Below are positions 33,305 to 42,211 of a stretch of 64,000 bases of DNA, in pieces. The DNA lies in NCBI RefSeq assembly GCF_004151235.1, contig NZ_JUIV01000003.1, positions 305,001 to 369,000 on the forward strand. The letters are read 5' to 3'. The notes beneath the pieces are model-generated. The model worked only from the letters and a program-made list of their open reading frames with translations, was not told the DNA's origin and ran no database searches. The stretch's first letter is position 1. Each line of letters starts with the position of its first letter. Made by a program: the position numbers and the translations under genes. The DNA comes from Flavobacterium anhuiense. GTDB lineage: Bacteria; Bacteroidota; Bacteroidia; Flavobacteriales; Flavobacteriaceae.

Positions 33305-34558
33305 ATGCCAAAATTTTTCTATTCAAGCTTCATTTTTCTTTTTATTTTAACTTTAGCGAAAGCTCAAGAAAAAGAAATCGATCCTCCTTATAATATTAAA
33401 ACTGTCTCTTTTATTCAGAATGGCAGTAATGTTTCGCCCATTTTCGAATTAGGTTCAGCATTTACATTTCAATTTGATGATTTGTTTGGCAATGAAGCCA
33501 ATTATTATTTTGAAGTTATTCATTGCGATTACAACTGGTATCCAACAGATATTCCAAAAACTGACTATATTCTCGGTATGGATAATCAGAGAATTACAGA
33601 TTTTTCGAATTCTTTTAATACACTTCAGGTTTATACGCATTACAGACTTTCTTTCCCTAATCAGTTTACGCAGCTATTGAAACTTTCGGGAAATTATATG
33701 CTTCGAATTCTAAACGATGATAAAGAAGTCGTTTTCTCAAGAAAATTTATTTTGTACGAAAACCATTGTACCGTTGGAGCTCAAGTAAAAAGAACCCGTA
33801 ACCTCAGCAATATTGACTATAAACAGAATCTTGATATTGCAATTTTGTCAAATGATATTGTTTTTCAGACACCATTGCAGAATGTAAAAGTTCTTTTATT
33901 GCAAAATGGAAACTTTCATACTGAGATAAAGAATATTGTTCCTCAATATACCATTGGTAATCAGCTTATTTATAAATATGACAAAGAAACCCAATTTTGG
34001 GGCGGAAATGAGTTTTTATATTTTGAAAATAAAGACATTCGTGCAGCAAATAATAATGTGGCTAAAGTAGGTTCTAACGGCGATATTTATAACGCTCATT
34101 TATACACTAATGCAGCAAGAGGAAATCAGATTTACACCAATTATGAAGATGTAAATGGAAATTTTGTTGTGAAAAATATCAATGGTTCTAACAATGATAT
34201 TGAAGCCGATTATGCTTGGGTATATTTTACACTTTCGGCACCTGCTTTTAGATTGAACAAAGACATTTATATTACCGGAATGTTCAATAATTATAGTCTT
34301 ACGCCAGAATATAAAATGGATTACAACACTGACAAAGGCGTTTTCGAAAAAGCCATTATGATCAAACAAGGTTTTACCAATTTTCAATATACTGTAGCTG
34401 ATAAAAAAGGAGTCATTGATAATGAAAATGCTATTGATGGAAACTTTTATCAGACTGAAAATGAGTACACGATTTTAGTCTATTATAAAGAAGCTACAGA
34501 TCGTTATCAGCGTGTAATTGGAAAAGGAAATGCAAACTCTATCAATATAGTCAACTAA
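33305..34558 (+). CDS. Type IX secretion system Plug protein (DUF5103)
   Basis: The 417-residue protein has a signal peptide ending in AKAQ and the DUF5103 architecture: an N-terminal domain with SFIQNGSNVSPIFELGSAFTFQFDDL and FEVIHCDYNW, and a C-terminal beta domain with FTLSAPAFRLNKDIYITGMFNNY. In F. johnsoniae the homologous Plug protein closes the periplasmic side of the SprA translocon of the type IX secretion system. The assignment rests on family recognition. ATG 33305 starts the signal peptide; a longer frame from 33248 is not needed. Confidence 0.87.
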   Translation: MPKFFYSSFIFLFILTLAKAQEKEIDPPYNIKTVSFIQNGSNVSPIFELGSAFTFQFDDLFGNEANYYFEVIHCDYNWYPTDIPKTDYILGMDNQRITDFSNSFNTLQVYTHYRLSFPNQFTQLLKLSGNYMLRILNDDKEVVFSRKFILYENHCTVGAQVKRTRNLSNIDYKQNLDIAILSNDIVFQTPLQNVKVLLLQNGNFHTEIKNIVPQYTIGNQLIYKYDKETQFWGGNEFLYFENKDIRAANNNVAKVGSNGDIYNAHLYTNAARGNQIYTNYEDVNGNFVVKNINGSNNDIEADYAWVYFTLSAPAFRLNKDIYITGMFNNYSLTPEYKMDYNTDKGVFEKAIMIKQGFTNFQYTVADKKGVIDNENAIDGNFYQTENEYTILVYYKEATDRYQRVIGKGNANSINIVN

Positions 34559-34597
34559 AACAAATGTTAAGGTTCTAGTTTAACTAATTTTTTTTCG

Positions 34598-34605
34598 TAA
34601 CTTTG
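34598..34605 (+). promoter_or_regulatory. Predicted -7 box of apaG
   Basis: TAACTTTG matches TAnnTTTG and lies 33 bases before the ATG. Confidence 0.5.
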
Positions 34606-34638
34606 CCACTATAACACTCACATATATACGGCGTTAGT

Positions 34639-35025
34639 ATGGTTTCTCAAATTACACGAGGCATAAAAATATCTGTTTTGACTAGTTTTGAAGGTACATA
34701 CTTCAAAAACTACAAGATTCATTTTGCTTTTAGCTACGTAGTTACCATCGAAAATCATAGTAAAGATTCTGTACAGTTAACTTCACGTCACTGGGAAATT
34801 TTTGATTCTTTAAACGACTTAGAAGTTGTAGACGGCGAAGGCGTAATTGGCAAAAAACCGGTTTTAAAACCTGGAGAAAATCATACTTACAGTTCTGGCT
34901 GTTTATTATCCTCTCCTTATGGCGCTATGAAAGGTCATTTTAATATGATCAATTTTACTACAACAAAAACATTCAAAGTTATCGTTCCTACTTTTAGAAT
35001 GTGTGCTCCTTTTGCTTTAAATTAA
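34639..35025 (+). CDS. apaG: ApaG protein
   Basis: The 128-residue protein is a single ApaG domain, a fibronectin-III-like beta-sandwich. The marks are FAFSYVVTIENHSKDSVQLTSRHWEIFDS and GVIGKKPVLKPGENHTYSSGCLL, ending MKGHFNMI. In enterobacteria apaG is linked to Co/Mg resistance; its molecular role is unclear. In Flavobacteria apaG usually follows the Plug gene and precedes pruA, as here. Confidence 0.95.
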   Translation: MVSQITRGIKISVLTSFEGTYFKNYKIHFAFSYVVTIENHSKDSVQLTSRHWEIFDSLNDLEVVDGEGVIGKKPVLKPGENHTYSSGCLLSSPYGAMKGHFNMINFTTTKTFKVIVPTFRMCAPFALN

Positions 35026-35097
35026 GATATAATTTGCAACGATTGCTTTTATCGTTATCTTAATCATAAAATTGTCAATTTATTAATTTATCCTTTG

Positions 35098-35105
35098 TAC
35101 TTTTG
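35098..35105 (+). promoter_or_regulatory. Predicted -7 box of pruA
   Basis: TACTTTTG matches TAnnTTTG and lies 74 bases before ATG 35179, leaving a moderate leader. Confidence 0.5.
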
Positions 35106-35178
35106 TGCAGCGTTAGATTATTCGTAACAAAACAAATCGTCTAACTTTAAATTGTCTAATTCACAAATTTTAAATAAC

Positions 35179-36804
35179 ATGCTTAAAGGATTTTTCCATG
35201 TACCAAAAGCGGTAAACGAGCCTGTAAAAAGCTACGCACCAAACTCTCCAGAAAAAGCAGCTGTTCAGGCGGCTTACACAACAATGTGGAATTCTCAAAT
35301 TGACGTTCCTTTGCATATAGGAAGCGAAGAAATCAGAACTGGAAACACAAGAAACATTACAGCTCCACACGACCACAAACACGTTGTTGGAAAATATCAT
35401 TTAGCTGAAAAACAACATATTGAAAAAGCAATTGCTAATGCTCTTGAATCAAGAAAAGCATGGGCAAATATGGCATGGGAACAACGTGCTGCTATTTTCT
35501 TAAAAGCTGCTGAACTTATCGCAGGACCATACAGAGCTCGTATCAACGCTGCGACAATGATTGGTCAATCTAAAAATATTCACCAAGCAGAAATCGATGC
35601 TTCTTGTGAATTGATCGACTTTTTACGTTACAATGTTGAATATATGACTCAAATCTACAACGATCAGCCAAAATCAGATTCTTCTGTTTGGAATCGTGTA
35701 GAATACAGACCTTTAGAAGGTTTTGTTTATGCTATTACTCCTTTCAACTTTACTGCAATCGCTGCAAATCTTCCTGCTAGTGCTGCTATGATGGGTAACG
35801 TTGTGGTTTGGAAACCAAGTGATAGCCAAGTATTTTCTACAAAAATCATTTTAGATGTTTTCAAAGAAGCTGGAGTTCCTGATGGAGTTATAAACGTAGT
35901 TTTCGGAGATGCTTTAATGATTACTGATACTGTTTTGGCAAGCCGTGATTTTGCAGGTATTCACTTTACAGGATCAACTCACGTATTTAAAGATATTTGG
36001 GCAAAAATTGGTGCAAACATCCACAACTACAAAACCTACCCAAGAATTGTTGGTGAAACTGGAGGTAAAGATTTTATCATTGCTCACCCAAGCGCAAACG
36101 TAAAACAAGTTGTTACAGGAATTACTCGTGGAGCTTTTGAATTCCAAGGGCAAAAATGTTCTGCAGCATCTAGAGCTTATATTCCGCAAAGTTTATGGCC
36201 AGCTGTAAAAGAGCAATTAATTGCTGATGTAAAATCTATGAAAATGGGTTCTCCAGAAGATTTTGGAAACTTTATTACAGCAGTTATTCACGAAGGTTCT
36301 TTCGATAAACTAGCTAGTTATATTGATCAAGCTAAAAAAGATGCTGACGCAGAAATCATCGTTGGAGGAAATTATGACAAATCGGTTGGATACTTTATTG
36401 AGCCAACAGTTATTGTTACTACAAATCCAAAATATACTACAATGGAAACTGAGTTATTTGGACCAGTTATCACTATTTATGTTTATGAAGATACTAAATG
36501 GGAAGAAACTCTTGAATTAGTTGATACTACATCTGAGTACGCTTTAACGGGAGCTGTATTTAGCCAAGATCGTTATGCTATTGAATTGGCTACTACTAAA
36601 TTACAAAACTCTGCTGGTAACTTCTATATCAATGATAAACCAACTGGAGCTGTTGTAGGAATGCAACCATTTGGTGGAGCAAGAGCTTCTGGAACTAACG
36701 ATAAAGCAGGTTCTGCATTAAACTTATTGCGTTGGGCTTCTCCAAGAACTATCAAAGAAACTTTTGTAACTCCAGAAGATTACAGATACCCTTTCTTAGG
36801 ATAA
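35179..36804 (+). CDS. pruA: L-glutamate gamma-semialdehyde (1-pyrroline-5-carboxylate) dehydrogenase
   Basis: The 541-residue aldehyde dehydrogenase oxidises glutamate semialdehyde to glutamate with NAD, the second step of proline breakdown. The catalytic Glu is in VGETGGKDF, the catalytic Cys in FEFQGQKCSAASRAYIP, and FTGSTHVFKDIW is the coenzyme-binding block. The length fits the monofunctional enzyme of the type found in animals and Bacteroidetes. ATG 35179 was preferred over TTG 35152. No proline dehydrogenase gene is nearby. Confidence 0.95.
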   Translation: MLKGFFHVPKAVNEPVKSYAPNSPEKAAVQAAYTTMWNSQIDVPLHIGSEEIRTGNTRNITAPHDHKHVVGKYHLAEKQHIEKAIANALESRKAWANMAWEQRAAIFLKAAELIAGPYRARINAATMIGQSKNIHQAEIDASCELIDFLRYNVEYMTQIYNDQPKSDSSVWNRVEYRPLEGFVYAITPFNFTAIAANLPASAAMMGNVVVWKPSDSQVFSTKIILDVFKEAGVPDGVINVVFGDALMITDTVLASRDFAGIHFTGSTHVFKDIWAKIGANIHNYKTYPRIVGETGGKDFIIAHPSANVKQVVTGITRGAFEFQGQKCSAASRAYIPQSLWPAVKEQLIADVKSMKMGSPEDFGNFITAVIHEGSFDKLASYIDQAKKDADAEIIVGGNYDKSVGYFIEPTVIVTTNPKYTTMETELFGPVITIYVYEDTKWEETLELVDTTSEYALTGAVFSQDRYAIELATTKLQNSAGNFYINDKPTGAVVGMQPFGGARASGTNDKAGSALNLLRWASPRTIKETFVTPEDYRYPFLG

Positions 36805-36840
36805 TCTGATTTAGATTTTAGAGTTCAGATTATAGATTAT

Positions 36841-36883
36841 AAAAAGGCTTAGACTTCATTCTGAAGTTTAAGCCTTTATTTTT
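36841..36883. terminator. Bidirectional terminator between pruA and the carbonic anhydrase gene
   Basis: AAAGGCTTAGACTTCA / TGAAGTTTAAGCCTTT with a three-base loop lies between the two convergent genes. Confidence 0.85.
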
Positions 36884-36884
36884 A

Positions 36885-37631
36885 TTAAAGAAAAATTACT
36901 TCTCCAGAATGCAGATCATAATAAGCACCTATTATTTTGATTTCGCCTTTATCTTCCATTTCTTTCAAAATTGGGCTTCTCGATTTTATATCTGTAATTG
37001 TCTGTAAAACATTATTTTTTGCAACATATTCTACAAAATCATCGTTCTTGACAGTTTTATCACCAGCAAAATCTTGAGATTTAGCAATAGCTGGTTTTAT
37101 TTTTGCAAGCATTGCTGTAATATTTCCGAGTTTTACATCATCTATTGCAGATTTAATGGCTCCGCATGATTCATGTCCTAAAACCAGAATAAGTTTTGCT
37201 CCAGAAACTTTACAACCAAATTCCATACTGCCTAGTAAATCCTCATTTACAAAGTTCCCTGCAACTCTTCCAACAAAAAGATCTCCAATTCCTTTATCAA
37301 AAACATCTTCAACTGCAATTCTACTGTCAAGACACGAAAGAATAACAGCTTTTGGATATTGCCCTTCTGCGGCATCACGCACTAAGGCTGAATGATCTCT
37401 TAAAGTAAGATCATTATTCATATAACGCTTGTTTCCATCTTTCAAACTTTTTATGACCAAATCTGGAGTCAAAGCTTTCTGCTCTTCGGCAGTTAAAACT
37501 TTCTCTTTCAAAGGAACTAATTTCGAAATCTTGTCCAAAGATTCGTTCTCAGATTTATTTTTATCTGATTTTTTTTCGCAGGAAACTGCTAATACCAATA
37601 AAGGGAGCAACATAAAAATTACTTTTTTCAT
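36885..37631 (-). CDS. Beta-class carbonic anhydrase, lipoprotein
   Basis: The 248-residue protein hydrates CO2 to bicarbonate. The zinc ligands are Cys 100 (with the Asp 102-Arg 104 dyad in CLDSR), His 153 and Cys 156 (GHESCG). An N-terminal lipoprotein signal with lipobox AVSC (Cys 18) shows that it is exported and membrane-anchored, so it acts in the periplasm or at the surface rather than in the cytosol. A spacer of about 40 charged residues separates the lipid anchor from the enzyme. Confidence 0.92.
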   Translation of the reverse strand: MKKVIFMLLPLLVLAVSCEKKSDKNKSENESLDKISKLVPLKEKVLTAEEQKALTPDLVIKSLKDGNKRYMNNDLTLRDHSALVRDAAEGQYPKAVILSCLDSRIAVEDVFDKGIGDLFVGRVAGNFVNEDLLGSMEFGCKVSGAKLILVLGHESCGAIKSAIDDVKLGNITAMLAKIKPAIAKSQDFAGDKTVKNDDFVEYVAKNNVLQTITDIKSRSPILKEMEDKGEIKIIGAYYDLHSGEVIFL

Positions 37632-37938
37632 TTAAGATAATTTTAAAATTATGAAAAACACCTAAAACATAAAACACTACAAATAAGAACTTTAAATAAT
37701 TTTACAGAAGTAAAAACTTACACTAAAGTATAAAAATATCTACACATAAAAAGATCATTTTTGCATAATATTTTTTGTAATACTTTTCTTATTTATTTAA
37801 AAATCAACACTTTAAAAACTCAAATTGTCTTATTTTAATACTTTAAAAACTTATTGTTCCTTTCAAAAAAAACTCATCCGCATAAATTTGCTCATCATTA
37901 ATCAACATTAAAAGATTTAATAAATTAACAACATAAGT
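37632..37938. other. Divergent intergenic region
   Basis: These 307 bases are AT-rich and lie between two divergent genes. A -7 box TAAATTTG (37883-37890) may serve the plus-strand gene. Nothing else was recognised. Confidence 0.45.
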
Positions 37939-38670
37939 ATGAGAAATTTAAACAATGTTCCTAAAGTTATTATGGAATCTAAAAGCATTGGACATGCTAT
38001 TGATTATAAATGGACAAAAAAGAAAATAAATAAACTTCTAGATCCCGTTGAAGAAAATGAAGAGCTTGAAAACACTTTAATGCACATCAACCATAAAGGC
38101 TCAATTGGTTTGACTGCTGCATTATTAGAGTGGGTTTACTGGCGTTTTACAGGTTACAGTCAAGCTACAAATGATACACAAAAACGAATTGAAGCTCTTT
38201 GGTGTTCTGTCACTAATCTTGAACAAACAAATCCATTATTATTTGATACCGATTTTGAAGTTCCTGCAAATGGTTCTGTCAATGGTGCATTATGGATTGC
38301 ATTAATGAACGTGACAATGATTGATGCAAAATACAGAAGAGGTTCTTACTTCTTACAAAATGATCTTGTTGGATTAATATTGTTGGCGCGCCACATTACT
38401 CCAAAAAAGAAAAAATTTGACAATTGGTTGGGTCAGACAATTACAAACTTAATTCACACACATCCAAATCCATATCAAAATGATGAATTAGATGAAAGTG
38501 ATGAAATGATTTATGATTCTTCAAACGAACCTGTAATTTCGAGAGAATACTTCTTTGACACAGCATTTGAATATTCTGCTGAAGCATCAGAAAATGCTAT
38601 TCATAGTTTCATCGACAATTTAGATCATAAAGCAAATACATTCCTGAATTTTTCAAAGAAAGCTTCATAA
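37939..38670 (+). CDS. Conserved-looking hypothetical cytoplasmic protein
   Basis: The 243-residue protein has no signal peptide or membrane span and seems mostly helical. Blocks such as GSIGLTAALLEWVYWRFTGYS, NGALWIALMNVTMIDAKYRRGSYFLQNDLVGLILLARHI and the acidic NDELDESDEM segment look like a folded globular protein with a surface loop. I do not recognise the family. It is monocistronic, with its own promoter and terminator. Confidence 0.75.
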   Translation: MRNLNNVPKVIMESKSIGHAIDYKWTKKKINKLLDPVEENEELENTLMHINHKGSIGLTAALLEWVYWRFTGYSQATNDTQKRIEALWCSVTNLEQTNPLLFDTDFEVPANGSVNGALWIALMNVTMIDAKYRRGSYFLQNDLVGLILLARHITPKKKKFDNWLGQTITNLIHTHPNPYQNDELDESDEMIYDSSNEPVISREYFFDTAFEYSAEASENAIHSFIDNLDHKANTFLNFSKKAS

Positions 38671-38696
38671 TTTTAAACGTTAGTTTTAATTCAAAA

Positions 38697-38735
38697 AAAT
38701 AACCCGATTTAGAAACTCTAATCGGGTTATTTGCT
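38697..38735. terminator. Bidirectional terminator before rsmG
   Basis: AATAACCCGATT / AATCGGGTTATT with a T-rich tail lies between convergent genes. Confidence 0.85.
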
Positions 38736-38748
38736 TTTATATAAAATA

Positions 38749-39378
38749 TTACGGTTTAAACTTTAAAGGAAGATGAACTACTTTTTTGGTTTCAAAAAAC
38801 TCATTTTCAAAATAATCTGCCAAATCATATAAGGTAGCATTTGGAAAATCTTTTAATTCATCAGCTAAATCTCCACCTTTTAAATAAAGAATTCCATTTT
38901 TTAAAGTGTGTTTGTGCTGTTTCTTAATTTTATCTTTAATCCAAGAAACAAAATCAGGCATATTGGTTACAGCGCGGCTTACTATAAAATCGAAATCTCC
39001 TTTTACCAATTCAGCACGTTTTTGTTCTGCTTTTACGTTTTTCAATTCTAATGCATCTGCAACGCCTTGTACTACTTTTATTTTTTTAGCAATAACATCA
39101 ATCAAATAAAAACGAGTTTCAGGAAAAAGAATTGCTAACGGAATTCCAGGAAAGCCTCCTCCTGTTCCAACATCTAGAACAGTCGCTCCAGGTTCGAATT
39201 TCATTATTTTAGCAATTCCTAACGAATGCAAAATGTGTTTCGTATACAAAGAATCAATGTCTTTTCTAGAAATCACATTGATTTTTTCATTCCAATCGTG
39301 GTATAAAAAGTCTAATTTTTGAAATTGTTCGATTTGAAGATCGCTCAAATTGGGAAAATATTTCAATATCTCATCCAT
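38749..39378 (-). CDS. rsmG: 16S rRNA (guanine-527-N7) methyltransferase RsmG
   Basis: The 209-residue enzyme methylates N7 of G527 in 16S rRNA. The SAM loop is TVLDVGTGGGFPGIPLA (about residues 65-81), and DFIVSRAVTNMPDFVSWI and KKVKVVQGVADAL-like blocks are conserved. The N-terminal helix KLDFLYHDWNEKINVISRKD is typical. The length fits the family. A -7 box on the minus strand lies at 39395-39402. Confidence 0.95.
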   Translation of the reverse strand: MDEILKYFPNLSDLQIEQFQKLDFLYHDWNEKINVISRKDIDSLYTKHILHSLGIAKIMKFEPGATVLDVGTGGGFPGIPLAILFPETRFYLIDVIAKKIKVVQGVADALELKNVKAEQKRAELVKGDFDFIVSRAVTNMPDFVSWIKDKIKKQHKHTLKNGILYLKGGDLADELKDFPNATLYDLADYFENEFFETKKVVHLPLKFKP

Positions 39379-39394
39379 TGCTGTAAATTTTTAA

Positions 39395-39402
39395 CAAAAG
39401 TA
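39395..39402 (-). promoter_or_regulatory. Predicted -7 box of rsmG
   Basis: The minus strand reads TACTTTTG, 17 bases before the ATG. Confidence 0.5.
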
Positions 39403-39440
39403 CTACTTTACGATTGAAATATTTAACTCAATTTTGCAAA

Positions 39441-39466
39441 TTGAGAATTTATAATAATTACCTTTG
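39441..39466 (+). promoter_or_regulatory. Predicted promoter of the desaturase gene
   Basis: TTG at 39441 and TACCTTTG at 39459-39466 are spaced as in Bacteroidetes -33/-7 promoters, 20 bases before the ATG. Confidence 0.55.
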
Positions 39467-39485
39467 AAAACTATTTAAATCAATT

Positions 39486-40583
39486 ATGAATAACGACGCA
39501 CCTATTTTTGCAAGGCAAGACAATCTGAAGTTTTTCAGAACGCTTAACTCTCGGGTAAACAATTATTTCAAAGAAAATAATATTAAAAAGACCGGGAATT
39601 GGCAGTTACATTTAAAAGCTGTTATTCTATTTGCTGTTTTTTTAACTCCCTACTTTTTAATCCTTACGCTTGACATGCCTTTTTGGGTAATGTTGCTTTT
39701 ATCAATCGTAATTGGAATTGGAATGGCTGGCGTGGGAATGAATGTAATGCACGACGGAAACCACGGATCATATTCTACTAAGAACTGGATTAATAAATTC
39801 ATGGGTGGAACTATTTACGTTTTGGCAGGAAATGTATACAACTGGCAAGTACAGCATAATGTTTTGCATCACACTTATACTAATATTCCTGGTCACGACG
39901 AAGATCTAGACGCAGGTCGTATTATTCGTTTTACGGAACATGCAGAATGGCATAGTTTTCACCGTTTCCAACATTATTACTCTGTTTTCTTATACGGTTT
40001 ATTAACTTTCAATTGGGCTTTAACAACCGATTTTAAGCAGATGAGAAACTATTTAAAGAGAAAACTATCTTATGGCGAGCCCAAAAATCCAAAGATTTTG
40101 TGGACAACACTTATCATTACTAAAATGATTTATGTTTCAATCTGGATTGTTTTACCAATCGTAATTGGAATTACTTGGTGGAAAGTGCTTGTTGGCTTTT
40201 TTGCTATGCATTACACAGCTGGATTAATCCTAAGTATTGTGTTCCAATTGGCACATGTTGTGGATCACACTACAAATCCAACTCCAAATGAATTAGGAGA
40301 AATGGATAACACTTGGGCGGTTCACCAATTGTACACAACAACTAATTTTGCTCCAAAAAATGCAATTGTAAATTGGTACACAGGCGGTTTAAATCATCAG
40401 ATCGAACATCATATTTTCCCAAATATCAGTCATATTCACTACGGTAAAATTGCTCAAATTGTAAAAGAAACAGCAAAAGAATGCAATTTGCCTTATTACG
40501 AATACAAAACAATGCGAAGTGCCGTCATTGCTCACTTTAAGCATTTACGTGAATTGGGAATGAAACCAGAATTATCTGTTTAA
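39486..40583 (+). CDS. Membrane fatty acid desaturase
   Basis: The 365-residue membrane enzyme has the three histidine boxes that hold the di-iron centre: HDGNHG (about residue 90), HNVLHHTYTN and HQIEHHIFPNISH near the C-terminus. Four hydrophobic segments lie between them. It introduces double bonds into acyl chains using oxygen, probably to keep membranes fluid. The Gln in HQIEHH is typical of front-end (delta-5/delta-6-type) or acyl-lipid desaturases, though no cytochrome b5 domain is fused. Confidence 0.93.
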   Translation: MNNDAPIFARQDNLKFFRTLNSRVNNYFKENNIKKTGNWQLHLKAVILFAVFLTPYFLILTLDMPFWVMLLLSIVIGIGMAGVGMNVMHDGNHGSYSTKNWINKFMGGTIYVLAGNVYNWQVQHNVLHHTYTNIPGHDEDLDAGRIIRFTEHAEWHSFHRFQHYYSVFLYGLLTFNWALTTDFKQMRNYLKRKLSYGEPKNPKILWTTLIITKMIYVSIWIVLPIVIGITWWKVLVGFFAMHYTAGLILSIVFQLAHVVDHTTNPTPNELGEMDNTWAVHQLYTTTNFAPKNAIVNWYTGGLNHQIEHHIFPNISHIHYGKIAQIVKETAKECNLPYYEYKTMRSAVIAHFKHLRELGMKPELSV

Positions 40584-40658
40584 AAAGCTAAAAAAATCTA
40601 TTAATAATAACCTTCCTTAATAAAACATTCAAAGTTAAGGACATTCAAAATTTTCATA

Positions 40659-41849
40659 ATGAATCATATTCTTTCGGACAGAATCAACAACCTTGCGACT
40701 TCGCAAACTTTAGCAATGGCCGCTTTGGCAAGAGAATTAAAAGCACAAGGAAAAGACATTATCAGCTTAAGTTTAGGCGAACCTGACTTCAACACACCAG
40801 ACTTCATTAAAGAAGCAGTAATAAAAGCAGTAAACGAAAATTATAGCACTTACTCTCCAGTAGAAGGTTACCTAGAATTGAGAGAAGCAATTTGCAGAAA
40901 ATTCAAGAGAGACAATAATTTGGACTACAAACCAACTCAAATTGTAGTTTCTACAGGAGCAAAACAATCATTATACAACATTGCGCAAGTAATGCTAAAC
41001 GAAGGCGATGAGGTTATTTTACCTGCACCTTACTGGGTTTCTTATTTCGAAATCGTAAAGCTTTCTGGTGGAGTTCCAGTTGAAGTTCCAACATCTGTTG
41101 AAACCGATTTCAAAATGACACCAGAACAATTAGAAGCCGCTATCACTCCAAAAACAAAAATGATGTGGTTCTCTTCTCCATGTAACCCATCTGGTTCTGT
41201 TTACAGTAGAGAAGAATTGACAGCTTTGGCTAAGGTTTTGGAAAAACATCCAAATATATACGTAGTAGCAGACGAAATCTATGAGCATATTAATTTCTCA
41301 GGAACTTTCTGCAGTATCGGATCAATCCCAGGAATGTTAGACAGAACCATCACTGTAAACGGAGTTGCAAAAGCATTTGCAATGACAGGATACAGAATTG
41401 GTTATATCGGAGCTCCTGAATTTATCGCAAAAGCGTGTACAAAAATCCAAGGACAAGTAACATCTGGTGCAAATTCAGTAGCACAAAGAGCTACAATTAC
41501 TGCTGTTGATGCTGATCCAAGCGTATTGAATGAAATGGTTAAGGCTTTCCACGGACGTAGAGATTTAGTGGTTGGATTATTACAAGAAATTCCAGGAGTA
41601 AAAATCAACGTTCCAGAAGGTGCTTTCTATGTATTTCCAGACGTTTCTTCTTTCTTCGGAAAAACTTTAAAAGGACACGAAATTAAAGATGCAAACGACG
41701 TTTCTATGTATCTTTTAGCCGAGGCAAACGTAGCTACAGTAACTGGAGATGCTTTTGGAAATCCAAACTGTATTCGTTTCTCTTACGCAACAAGCAACGA
41801 TATTTTAAAAGAAGCATTACGCAGAATCAAAGAAGCTTTGACTGCATAA
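40659..41849 (+). CDS. Pyridoxal phosphate-dependent aspartate/aromatic aminotransferase
   Basis: The 396-residue class I aminotransferase has the PLP-binding Lys 238 in VAKAFAMTGYRIGYIG, the pyridine-binding Asp 205 in VVADEIYEH and the carboxylate-binding Arg near the C-terminus (CIRFSYA). The N-terminal ISLSLGEPDFNTP is typical of subgroup Ib aspartate aminotransferases. It probably converts aspartate and 2-oxoglutarate to oxaloacetate and glutamate; prephenate or tyrosine may be alternative substrates. Confidence 0.93.
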   Translation: MNHILSDRINNLATSQTLAMAALARELKAQGKDIISLSLGEPDFNTPDFIKEAVIKAVNENYSTYSPVEGYLELREAICRKFKRDNNLDYKPTQIVVSTGAKQSLYNIAQVMLNEGDEVILPAPYWVSYFEIVKLSGGVPVEVPTSVETDFKMTPEQLEAAITPKTKMMWFSSPCNPSGSVYSREELTALAKVLEKHPNIYVVADEIYEHINFSGTFCSIGSIPGMLDRTITVNGVAKAFAMTGYRIGYIGAPEFIAKACTKIQGQVTSGANSVAQRATITAVDADPSVLNEMVKAFHGRRDLVVGLLQEIPGVKINVPEGAFYVFPDVSSFFGKTLKGHEIKDANDVSMYLLAEANVATVTGDAFGNPNCIRFSYATSNDILKEALRRIKEALTA

Positions 41850-41870
41850 CAATATTCTAAAGTTTATTAA

Positions 41871-41925
41871 AACGGCTTAAGGTTCAGAAGTTTCATCACT
41901 TTTATACTTTAAGCTGTTTTTTTTT
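41871..41925 (+). terminator. Intrinsic terminator of the aminotransferase gene
   Basis: AACGGCTTAAGGT / ACTTTAAGCTGTT is followed by ten T. Confidence 0.78.
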
Positions 41926-42010
41926 GGCGTGTCCTACGGCCGGGCTATCCACTATATCTTTTATGGCGAACCCCGCCATAAAAGGATATCGCTCCTATCC
42001 CTCACGCAAA
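41926..42010. repeat. Structured intergenic repeat (GGCGAACCCCGCC hairpin type)
   Basis: The stretch holds the hairpin TTTTATGGCG-AACCC-CGCCATAAAA inside a larger stem (GGCTATCCACTATATC and GATATCGCTCCTATCC). A related element with the same loop (GTGGTGGGGTTCACCAC) lies in the other orientation at 53545-53605, with stem changes that keep pairing. Compensatory change suggests a conserved structure. A 73-codon frame runs through the repeat and is not a gene. Confidence 0.7.
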
Positions 42011-42211
42011 CGGCATACGAGAAACATCATTCTACAAAAGAAAATTTTTGAGCATTTAAAATTGGCAAAATTCGAGAAATCCGTGGCGAATAAAAAAAGA
42101 GTTTCAAAATTCCCATTCCACAATATTATAAAACTCAAAATGTAATCCTATAAAAATAAGCATGTTATAATTATAAACTTTGTAACATATTAATTTTTAA
42201 AATTATAGGTC
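42011..42211. other. Intergenic region before the DUF2383 gene
   Basis: AT-rich sequence with no recognised gene. A fragment of the AATTCGAGAAATCCGTGGCGAATAAAA kind (about 42068-42095) is of the repeat type seen in other intergenic regions. TATAAACTTTG near 42172-42182 may be a weak -7 box. Confidence 0.4.

Noticed and set aside
41924..42145. 73-codon plus-strand reading frame
   Set aside because: It runs through a structured intergenic repeat and its product has no protein-like pattern.
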